Below, in pieces: positions 1 to 7,600 of a stretch of DNA of 63,503 nt. Positions within the stretch are counted from its first letter, which is position 1. The number at the start of each line of letters is the position of its first letter. The stretch covers positions 1 through 63,503 of the forward strand of contig CALWCE010000011.1 of NCBI GenBank assembly GCA_944376295.1, read 5' to 3'. The notes beneath the pieces were generated by a model. That model was not told where the DNA came from, searched no databases, and saw only the letters and a program-made list of their open reading frames with translations. The stretch comes from an uncultured Clostridia bacterium. Lineage in GTDB: Bacteria; Bacillota; Clostridia; Christensenellales; Borkfalkiaceae. A program made the position numbers and the translations under genes.

Positions 1-1545
1 GAATACAGAACGCCGTCCTCCTCGGTATGGAAAACATATACGTCGGGAACATACATTCAGCCCACAGAGGCGCAAGGACTTTTCTATTTTCGTGCTACGG
101 ATAAAGCAGGGAATACTTCGACCTATACGATCACGACGATACACCCTTGTGAGGAAGGACATACTTATGTCCCGAAAGTGACGCTGCCGACCTGTACGGC
201 GGGAGGATACACGAGATATACCTGTTCGGTGTGCGGCAGTAGTTACACGGGCGATGCGACGCAGGCGCTCGGACACAGCTATACGGCATCTACGACGACG
301 GCTTCCTGCACGAACGGCGGATATACGAGATATACTTGCGAGAGATGCGGAGATAGCTATACGGGCAACCCGACGGCTCCCGCGGGGCATAGCTTTTCCG
401 CAAGCGTTACCGATCCGACTTGCACGAGCGCGGGATATACTGCCTTTGCTTGTACGCGATGCGGATACGGTTACACGGGAGAAGAAACGCAGCCGCTCGG
501 TCACAGCTACGCGGCGACCACAGAGGAATCGACGTGTACGGAAGAAGGATATACGACCTATAAATGTACGCGGTGCGGCGTGAGCTATACGGACAACCCT
601 ACGGGGGCAACGGGGCATAGCTACGTCGCTTCGATCACAGAGCCTACTTGTACGGAACGGGGCTATACCATCTACACCTGCACAAAGTGCGGGGACAGTT
701 ACCGCGACAACGAAACGGCGGCGATCGGGCATAACTATGTGCAGGAAACGGTTTCGGCGACTTGTACGGAGCATGGGGGAATCAAATACACCTGTACCCG
801 CTGCGGGGTAAGCTATAACGGCAGTCAAAGCGAGCCGCTCGGTCATGTGTATGTGACGGAAACGGTGGCGGCAACCTGTGAAGAGGGCGGCTATACCAAG
901 CATACTTGTTCGAGGTGCGGGGACAGCTATACGGATAATCAAAGCCAGCCGCTCGGGCATAACTTTATTATGACGACAAAGGAAGAGTCCTGCGAAGAGT
1001 TCGGCATGACGGTCTATACCTGTCAGGTGTGCGGGTACGAACGCACCGAAGAAACCGGCGCGTATCCTACGGGGCATAATTATTCCAACTTCATCGTAAA
1101 GGCGGCGACTTGTACGGAGGACGGAGAACGCAGATATGTCTGCGACAAGTGCGGCGACGAATATACGGAAGTCATTGCCGCGCCGGGGCACAGCTATGCG
1201 ATCACCGATTCGGCTTCCGAAAACGGCAAGACGACGCGGGTATATACTTGTACCGTTTGCGGCGATTCCTATACGCAGGAGCTTGGCGATCAGTACGACG
1301 AGGTAACGTCGTATGTGGAAGATCTGTTCGAGCAATACCGCCCGTACATGGTATGGGTGTTCCTTGCGACTGCCGCCATCTGGAGCATCGTGATGGGAGT
1401 ATTCTTTGCGATCGCCCAAAAGAACGAGGACAAAGAGAAAGCGAGAAAGATGATCGTGAACTATTTTATAGGGCTTGTCGTAATCTTTGCAATACTCGTT
1501 GCCTGCCCGTATCTTATCCGTGGAATTGCTGCTTTGGTGACATAA
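1..1545 (+). CDS. Cys-repeat membrane protein with pilin-like C-terminus (5' partial)
   Basis: The reading frame is open from base 1, so the gene starts upstream of the window; 514 residues are visible. Residues 1-50 look like the end of a bacterial Ig-like domain (FRATDKAGNTSTY). Then about ten degenerate repeats of about 38 residues follow, each with one Cys, a CxxC pair in a TRYTCxxCGxSYT context and a GHSY-type end; the tenth lacks the first Cys. The spacing suggests small zinc-ribbon-like or disulphide modules. Two membrane helices (about 450-474 and 484-512), separated by a charged KNEDKEKARK loop, close the protein and resemble VirB2-like conjugation pilins of clostridial integrative elements. 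TnpV and a serine recombinase downstream support a mobile-element origin. Exact role unknown; the pilin-like reading is inference. Confidence 0.7.
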   Translation, partial: EYRTPSSSVWKTYTSGTYIQPTEAQGLFYFRATDKAGNTSTYTITTIHPCEEGHTYVPKVTLPTCTAGGYTRYTCSVCGSSYTGDATQALGHSYTASTTTASCTNGGYTRYTCERCGDSYTGNPTAPAGHSFSASVTDPTCTSAGYTAFACTRCGYGYTGEETQPLGHSYAATTEESTCTEEGYTTYKCTRCGVSYTDNPTGATGHSYVASITEPTCTERGYTIYTCTKCGDSYRDNETAAIGHNYVQETVSATCTEHGGIKYTCTRCGVSYNGSQSEPLGHVYVTETVAATCEEGGYTKHTCSRCGDSYTDNQSQPLGHNFIMTTKEESCEEFGMTVYTCQVCGYERTEETGAYPTGHNYSNFIVKAATCTEDGERRYVCDKCGDEYTEVIAAPGHSYAITDSASENGKTTRVYTCTVCGDSYTQELGDQYDEVTSYVEDLFEQYRPYMVWVFLATAAIWSIVMGVFFAIAQKNEDKEKARKMIVNYFIGLVVIFAILVACPYLIRGIAALVT

Positions 1546-1638
1546 AAAATTTATTCGGGAAATTCACTTGGTACTCTTGACAATATCGTGATAGCACGAT
1601 ATAATAGAAGTACAATGAAACAGAAGGAGGGCGCACTC

Positions 1639-2001
1639 ATGAACGCACAGGAAATCATTGCAAAAGCGGACAGGGGCGAGGGGCTGACGGAAGAAGAAAT
1701 CAGAGTCTATCGTGAAGCAGTCAAGCCTGTCAAGCATACCTACGGCAAGTACGGAACGCTCGCCAAGAAGTATCTGGAAGAGGAGAATGTCGGAAAGTTC
1801 TGGGCGATTGAAAACCTTCCCGAATACTTACACGGCATAGACCGTCGGGCGGACGAGCTGTATGAAACCATGTACACCAAGCTGTCCAATGATGAGCGAT
1901 ATAAGCGGACGGGAAACTTTATGGAGGACTACCGCAGGCAGACAGAGTTACAGAGGCTCATAGAGGAAGAAATCCTTGCCGAGCTTGTGTATGTGGATTA
2001 A
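1639..2001 (+). CDS. tnpV: TnpV-like transposon-encoded protein
   Basis: This 120-residue protein matches the TnpV family carried by Tn4451-type and related clostridial mobile elements: a KYGTLAKKYLEE segment, a central LHGIDRRADELYETM segment and a C-terminal hydrophobic-acidic helix ending EEEILAELVYVD. TnpV has no settled biochemical role; some authors suggest a part in excision. I chose the ATG at 1639 because AGAAGGAGG ends eight bases upstream; the longer frame opening at 1588 has no ribosome site. It sits between the pilin-like gene and other small accessory ORFs, as in other integrative elements. Confidence 0.75.
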   Translation: MNAQEIIAKADRGEGLTEEEIRVYREAVKPVKHTYGKYGTLAKKYLEEENVGKFWAIENLPEYLHGIDRRADELYETMYTKLSNDERYKRTGNFMEDYRRQTELQRLIEEEILAELVYVD

Positions 2002-2016
2002 GGACGGAGGTGCAAG

Positions 2017-2136
2017 ATGAGAGCTGTTTTGGGAATCGGGAAGGGGTTGCTGAAAGCGTTGTTTATAGGAATCGTCGTTGTCGGGGCGTTTCTTATGAAT
2101 TGCATTGGCGCAATTATCTGTGCGATTACGGAATGA
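2017..2136 (+). CDS. Small hydrophobic membrane peptide of the mobile element
   Basis: A 39-residue ORF starting MRAVLGIGKGLLKALF. It is preceded by GGACGGAGG at a good distance, begins 15 bases after the tnpV stop and ends just before the next gene. The body is one predicted membrane helix with two Cys. Similar very short hydrophobic proteins are common in clostridial integrative elements, but I recognise no named family. The position, ribosome site and tight packing support it as real; function unknown. Confidence 0.5.
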   Translation: MRAVLGIGKGLLKALFIGIVVVGAFLMNCIGAIICAITE

Positions 2137-2145
2137 GAGGGTGCT

Positions 2146-2382
2146 ATGGCAAAGAAAGAAGAAACGCCGCTCCGTCGTGCGCGCCGGAATTACGAGGTGC
2201 GAAATAAAACGGAGCGAGAACAGGCGACAAAGCAGTACAATACACGATTGCCGAGGGAGCTGCACGATGAGATTTGTGCCTTTCTCAAAAAGAATAGAAT
2301 TACAAAGGTAGAACTGATCGTTGCAGGGTATCAAGCCCTGCTCGATCACTACGGCCCGAACAAACAACAGGATAAGCAATAA
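2146..2382 (+). CDS. Ribbon-helix-helix-like small basic protein
   Basis: A 78-residue basic protein. After a charged N-terminus (about residues 1-28), the segment QYNTRLPRELHDEICAFLKKNRITKVELIVAGYQALLDHY has the pattern of an Arc/CopG/MobC-type ribbon-helix-helix DNA-binding fold: a short strand followed by two helices. Such proteins act as regulators or relaxosome accessory factors in conjugative and mobilisable elements. It begins nine bases after the preceding small ORF with GAGAGG as ribosome site and is followed by a strong terminator, so it probably ends the accessory operon. A specific partner cannot be named. Confidence 0.55.
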   Translation: MAKKEETPLRRARRNYEVRNKTEREQATKQYNTRLPRELHDEICAFLKKNRITKVELIVAGYQALLDHYGPNKQQDKQ

Positions 2383-2387
2383 GTTTG

Positions 2388-2424
2388 AGAGCGCAAGGAC
2401 TACGGCCCTTGCGCTCTGAATTTT
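2388..2424 (+). terminator. Terminator after the mobile-element accessory genes
   Basis: A perfect 11-bp stem (arms 2388-2398 and 2407-2417, AGAGCGCAAGG / CCTTGCGCTCT) with an 8-base loop, followed by a weak T-rich stretch. It lies six bases after the stop of the ribbon-helix-helix gene. Confidence 0.65.
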
Positions 2425-2552
2425 CTCAAAAGACAACTGAATAATCATGCCGAACGGCATAAGGAAGAAAACGGACATCGGGAAGATGGAGCGTAACGGA
2501 CTTATGCCGCCGCGCTTTGTCTTTCAATGTTTTTAAGATGGAGGATGAGAGT

Positions 2553-2732
2553 GTGAATAAAAGGCATAGAGCATTAAATTTAGGGAAAAAGAGCTATATT
2601 GTTAATAGTTATTTTATGGGAGGTAATAAAATCGATGAAGTATTGATGAGGACGGCTTTTTATGAGGCACAAGAAGAAATTCGGATGATGTCAAATCAAT
2701 TGGGGATAAGCGATCAAGGAGGAAATCCTTGA
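2553..2732 (+). CDS. Short ORF upstream of the serine recombinase
   Basis: A 59-residue ORF with a GTG start at 2553, chosen because GGAGG lies eight bases upstream; the frame also holds ATGs at 2517 and 2538 without a ribosome site. The product is basic at the N-terminus (NKRHRALNLGKKSYIV) and then helical (EVLMRTAFYEAQEEIRMMSNQLG). Its stop codon overlaps a possible TTG start of the recombinase, suggesting translational coupling. Base composition is AT-rich like the recombinase and unlike the chromosome. I recognise no family; a recombination directionality factor is a conceivable role in this position, without direct evidence. Confidence 0.4.
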   Translation: MNKRHRALNLGKKSYIVNSYFMGGNKIDEVLMRTAFYEAQEEIRMMSNQLGISDQGGNP

Positions 2733-2734
2733 CA

Positions 2735-4351
2735 ATGAAAAGTAATAATTGTATAGTAGGTATATACGTTAGGTTGAGTCGAGACGATGAACGTGCAGGT
2801 GAGTCGTTATCGATCGAAAATCAAAAGTCTTTACTTGTGCGATACGTCAACGAAAAGGGCTGGATTCTGCATGATATATATGTAGACGATGGAATTTCAG
2901 GCACGACGTTTGAACGTGAAGGCGTGCAAAGGTTGCTTACCGATGCTAAATGTGGTATAATCAATACAATCGTAGTCAAAGATATGTCGCGATTTGGGAG
3001 GAATTACATTCAAATCGGACAATATATCGACTATGTTTTTCCCATGTATCATATTCGGTTCATTGCTGTCAGCGATAACATAGATACAGGGAGCGATAAT
3101 ACCATTGCAATGGACATGATGCCCATAACTAATGTATTTAATGAATGGTATGCCGCTAACACAAGTCGAAAAGTGCGGCAAATATTTATTGCTAATGCGA
3201 AACGGGGCAAAAGCAATATGTCGCATCCGCCATATGGCTATTTGTTTAGTGATGACGGTTCGAGAAAATTTGTGATCAATACAGAAGTAAGCGCCAATGT
3301 TGAACGCATATTTGAGATGCGAGCCAGCGGACTACCTCCGGCACGAATCGCCGAAAGATTTAACGAAGAACACATAACTACGCCGCAGGATTACAAAGTA
3401 CAAAGGCTTGGTAAATATGCAACCATAAAGACTTACCATCTGTGGACGGATGCTTCTGTAAGAAAAATTCTCGACAATCCGGCATATATTGGCAATTTAG
3501 CTTTACAACGAAGGACATCTGTTTCGTTTAAAAATCATAAGGCTGTATATCGCCCGGAAGAAGAATGGATCGTTACAGAAAATGCGCATCCTGCTATTAT
3601 TTCCAAAGAGCTTTGGCGCAGGGTTAAAGAAGTAGAAAAGTCTGTCAGTCAAGGGAAAAAAACTCGAAAAGGATATACTCATCCACTTTCAGGGTTTCTG
3701 TATTGTGCTGACTGTGGCGGAAAAATGAAACTGGATTATTATGCGTTAAAGCATAACGGTGATGTGACCGATATGGTTTATACATTTAATTGTGGCAATC
3801 ATAAACGGTTAGGGAAAGCATATTGTTCAAGTCATTACATCAAGGCCAAAGACATAGAAAAATTTATTCTTGATGATGTCAAAGCGATGGCTTCTTGTGT
3901 CACTCTGAATGAAGCTGAAGTGCGCAAAAAATATTTAGAGCGCAAAACAAAATTGGCGGAAGATGAGTTAATGCACAATCGAAAAGAGCTTGATCAAAAA
4001 CGTAGGCGTTGTGATAAACTTGACCAGCTAATAGAAACTGCGTTTGAGGAAAAGATCGCCGGAAATATGCCGGAAGATTTGTGCGTGAAACTTATCGAAC
4101 GCTATTCTACCGAGCGTCAGCAATTACTTGGTGAGATTGAGGCTATGGATAAGCAGGTAGCGATGATAGCTAATGTACAAAATGATGTTGATGATTTTAT
4201 TATGAGAGTAAAAAAGCATATGTTCGATGTTACGCTTACACGGGCGTTATGCTTCGAGCTTATTGATAAAATCGTTATAGGCAGAGCTGTTTCAGGTGAG
4301 CCGCAAAGCATAGGAATATACTACAAGGTTGACTTAAACTTGGCTCAATGA
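2735..4351 (+). CDS. Large serine recombinase (site-specific integrase/excisionase)
   Basis: A 538-residue large serine recombinase. The catalytic N-terminal domain carries GIYVRLSRDDE with the nucleophilic Ser at about 15 and KDMSRFGRNYIQIGQYID with the conserved Arg residues. A recombinase domain follows (about 160-290), then a zinc ribbon (CADCGGKMKL and FNCGNHK...YCSSHYIK, about 325-370), a coiled coil (about 395-500) and a C-terminal beta-rich segment like those in Tn4451 TnpX relatives. It would cut and strand-exchange at att sites to insert or excise the element. The start is uncertain: ATG at 2735 is 12 bases after AAGGAGGA; TTG at 2729 has better spacing and overlaps the upstream stop. 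The gene is visibly AT-richer than its surroundings, as expected after transfer. Confidence 0.9.
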   Translation: MKSNNCIVGIYVRLSRDDERAGESLSIENQKSLLVRYVNEKGWILHDIYVDDGISGTTFEREGVQRLLTDAKCGIINTIVVKDMSRFGRNYIQIGQYIDYVFPMYHIRFIAVSDNIDTGSDNTIAMDMMPITNVFNEWYAANTSRKVRQIFIANAKRGKSNMSHPPYGYLFSDDGSRKFVINTEVSANVERIFEMRASGLPPARIAERFNEEHITTPQDYKVQRLGKYATIKTYHLWTDASVRKILDNPAYIGNLALQRRTSVSFKNHKAVYRPEEEWIVTENAHPAIISKELWRRVKEVEKSVSQGKKTRKGYTHPLSGFLYCADCGGKMKLDYYALKHNGDVTDMVYTFNCGNHKRLGKAYCSSHYIKAKDIEKFILDDVKAMASCVTLNEAEVRKKYLERKTKLAEDELMHNRKELDQKRRRCDKLDQLIETAFEEKIAGNMPEDLCVKLIERYSTERQQLLGEIEAMDKQVAMIANVQNDVDDFIMRVKKHMFDVTLTRALCFELIDKIVIGRAVSGEPQSIGIYYKVDLNLAQ

Positions 4352-4462
4352 AGTGCGGGATGAAGAGCTGTGGTAGTTACAGTCCATTTTCACCAACAGC
4401 CACCGCAAGGGAAAATTTGAAGGCAAAGCAGGGCGCAAACAAGTAAATATCGCTTGCAAAGG

Positions 4463-4484
4463 GAGCCGCAAGGCTCTCTTTTTT
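4463..4484 (+). terminator. Terminator downstream of the recombinase
   Basis: Stem GAGCC (4463-4467), stable GCAA tetraloop, GGCTC (4472-4476), then a T-rich run. A compact rho-independent terminator. Confidence 0.65.
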
Positions 4485-4558
4485 GGCGCAATGCGGCGAT
4501 AAAACTTTTCACGTCCTGCTTGTTTCGGGCAAGCAAGTGTAAAAATCGTGATACATCT

Positions 4559-4575
4559 TAACTTTTTTTAAGTTA
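4559..4575. promoter_or_regulatory. Inverted repeat next to the surface-protein promoter
   Basis: TAACTT-N5-AAGTTA, a perfect 6-bp inverted repeat ending six bases before the -35 box. It could be an operator; no regulator is identified. Confidence 0.35.
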
Positions 4576-4580
4576 GGGGG

Positions 4581-4609
4581 TTGACAAATCGACAGGGGGG
4601 GGGTATAAT
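4581..4609 (+). promoter_or_regulatory. Consensus promoter with a nine-G spacer tract
   Basis: TTGACA (4581-4586) and TATAAT (4604-4609) are both perfect and separated by exactly 17 bases. The spacer ends in nine consecutive G (4595-4603). Homopolymer slippage would alter the 17-base spacing and hence promoter strength, the layout known from phase-variable promoters in Neisseria and Haemophilus. It drives the surface protein starting at 4698. Confidence 0.8.
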
Positions 4610-4697
4610 ATATTTACAGGATCGGGAGTCTTGTCCTGCGTATCCGCCATACCGTTCAGGGCGGAAAGATCCCCGGATACAAAATAGGAGGAGATAC

Positions 4698-7600
4698 ATG
4701 GTACGAACAAAAAAGAGGACGCTCACCGCGATCGCGGCAGCGGCGCTTTTATGCATGCTTGCGGCGCTCGTCTGTTTTTTCATGCCCGCATGGAAAACGG
4801 CGTACGCTGCCGAGACGACGGTCTCAAGTGAGGAAGATCTGAATAACGCGATCTCGGCGGCATCAGAAGGGGATATTATCAAGCTTGGGGGGGACATCAC
4901 GGTAAGCACTACGGTGACCATTCCTTCCGAGAAACATATCACGATCGATCTGAATGACTTTACGATCTCTCGTGAAAGCGATTATGTGATCACCAACAAA
5001 GGGACGCTTACCCTCAAGAACGGAACGATAAAGGGCGGTACGAGGGGCATTTCCTCCACGAGTTCCACTGCGAAGACTTATCTTGTTGATTGCACCGTGA
5101 GCGGCACGACGCAGGGTGTGTATTTGTCCGGTAAAGGGTATCTTGAAGCCGAGAACAGTACGATCTCGGGAGGCACATACGGTCTGTATGTTTACGGTTC
5201 CACCGCAGTGATCGCGGGCGGCACGATCTCGGGCAAAACTTATGACCTTTATGGAAATGGTTCGTCGGGAAACAGCGTAACGGTCGACGGAACGGAACTG
5301 AAAGCCGCGGAGGGAGCTTCTTCCTCACATAAGGCGATCAGTTTTAACGGCGGTAATCTGACGCTGAAAAACGTGACGGCAAACGGCAATATTACGCTCT
5401 ATGCCTCTGCAGACGTCACGATCGAAAGCGGTACATATACCTTGGAGATGATCGAAGCGAAAGGAGCGGCTGCTTTGTCGATCGTGGGAGGTACGTTTGT
5501 CTCGGACAATATTACCGCGTTTTTTGACTCCGGCTGGCTCGTAAACGGGGAGACCTATTACGCGCTTCGCTCTACCGGGACGAACGGCACCTATATCGTC
5601 AGTGAGTATAACAACGATGACACCGACGCTGTCTGTATCGGCGGATATGTCGCTTCGGTCGACGGAACGAAATATACCACTGTCGACGAGGCCTTATCTG
5701 CGGCTACAGGTAAGACGCTGACACTTCTTACCAACATCAAGAAGCCGATAACGGTTTCTTCGACGATGACGCTCGATCTCGGCATTTACAGCATCACCGC
5801 AGCAGATGGCGCTGCGATCACGGTCGGAGAGGGTGTGACGCTCACCATCAAAGGCAGCGGAACGGTCTCGGGCAGCGAATATGGTCAAGCGATCGCAAAT
5901 AACGGTACCGTTGTGCTGCAGGGCGGCACTTACGAACAGGCGATCGACCTTGATTGGATCGACGAAAAATATGCTCTTTCCGTTGAAAACGTTTCGAAAG
6001 AGCCCGAATACACCGTTACCGATGAAGTGATGGCTTCCATTACGCGCAATGGAAAGACCTGCAACTTTGCAAGTCTTTACACGGTGTTTACGAAAGATAT
6101 AATTCAAAGCGATGAAACGATCGTGTTGCAGGCCGATTTTGCGGGCAGCGTCATTTTGGGGATCGATAAACATGGTAATACCTATACGCTCGATCTCAAC
6201 GGGCATGTTCTTAACGGAGCGATCATTCTTTACGGCGGTACGCTGAACATTGTAAATACCGCGACCAAGAAAGCAGCGATCGAACAGAAAGGGAACACGA
6301 TCCAGATCTTGCCCGAGAGCGGCAATACGGCAAAAGTCACGCTTGGGGAAAACATTGCTGTCCGTTCGGAAACGGGCGCGGCTGTGTTTATACAAACGAA
6401 AGCTGCTGCTCCTTCCGGCAGCACGTTTACCCCTGTCGCGCTGCTCGAGTCGAAAGCAGATCTTTATTCGAGAGATAGCTTTGCTCTTGCGGGTAACGGC
6501 TCGAACCACTGTACCGAGATCGCAATCTCGGGCGGTTCCGTCATTACGGACGGCAATGCACCCGCGATCTATCATCCCCAGTACGGTACTCTGACGATCG
6601 AAAACGCAGAGGTCAGAGGTGCGACGGGCATTGAAATGCGTGCGGGACAGCTCACGATCTCGGGCGACAGTACGATCGAAGCGACCGCCTCTGCGTTTGA
6701 AGAGACGCCGAACGGCAACGGCTCGACGATGACGGGCGTTGCGGTTGCCGTCTCGCAGCATACGACCAACCTGCCCGTTTCCGTTACCATCGAGGGCGGA
6801 ACGCTCAAGGGCGTCAAGGCGGTCTATGAAAAAGACCTTCAGGGCGGCGCGGCCGATAATATCACGCTTTCCCTGAAGGGCGGCACGTTCGAAGGGGAAG
6901 TCGAGTCTCAGAATGTGACCGGCTTTATCTCCGGCGGCAGCTTTACGGATACCGTTGCAGATGAACTCCTTGCAGGCGATGCGCTCATGGTGTTTGAGAA
7001 CGGGCAGTATTCCGTCCTTGAAAGCGGCAGCGCGGCAGCGGAAAATATCGTCATTACCGTCGGGAAAGTCGGTTACACGAGCGAGGACGATGCGCAGAAA
7101 GCGGGCGTTGTCGTCAAGATCGAACAGGACGGCGCTCCCGCCGAGGGCTATCTGTCTCTTGCAGACGCGGTCGCCGCTGTTCCCAAAGATAATGTTCAGA
7201 AGACGATCGTCTTCCTCGGCGGCAAGGGCACGACGGTCTCCGCGCCCGGCGTCAGAGTGTTCGATGGACAGAATATCGTCATCGATTTCAATCAGGTCAC
7301 TTTCGATGTTACGGATACGGTCGGTTCTCCCAACACGGAGACCAACGGCTTCCAGCTCAATAAGGGCGCGGTCGTCGTCATGAAGAACGGCACGCTGACT
7401 TCCAAGACGGCGAAGATCCTCATCCAGCAGTACTGCGAACTTACCGTCGAGGATATGAAGCTCGATATGTCCGCTTGTCCTCAGGTGCAGTATGTCATCT
7501 CCAATAACCACGGCACCACGAGGATCACGGGCGATACGACCATTGTGGCGGCTTCCGGAAAGGTCGCGTTCGACGTCTATTATTGGCCCTCCAATGGCTA

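Larger units (their letters stand above)
4352..4697 (+). other. Right flank of the mobile element and leader of the surface-protein gene
   Basis: No convincing gene. Bases 4387-4498 stay open and translate to a basic peptide (FTNSHRKGKFEGKAGRKQ...) without a start, possibly the 3' stump of an older gene. It is followed by the terminator at 4463-4484, another hairpin (TGCTTG/CAAGCA) near 4518-4536, a short inverted repeat, the promoter at 4581-4609 and a leader of about 80 bases. The element's right boundary should lie here, but I cannot place the att core without the empty site. Confidence 0.5.

Noticed and set aside
1948..2478. 176-codon ORF on the reverse strand
   Set aside because: Runs antisense to the small mobile-element genes and through their terminator; no recognisable domain.
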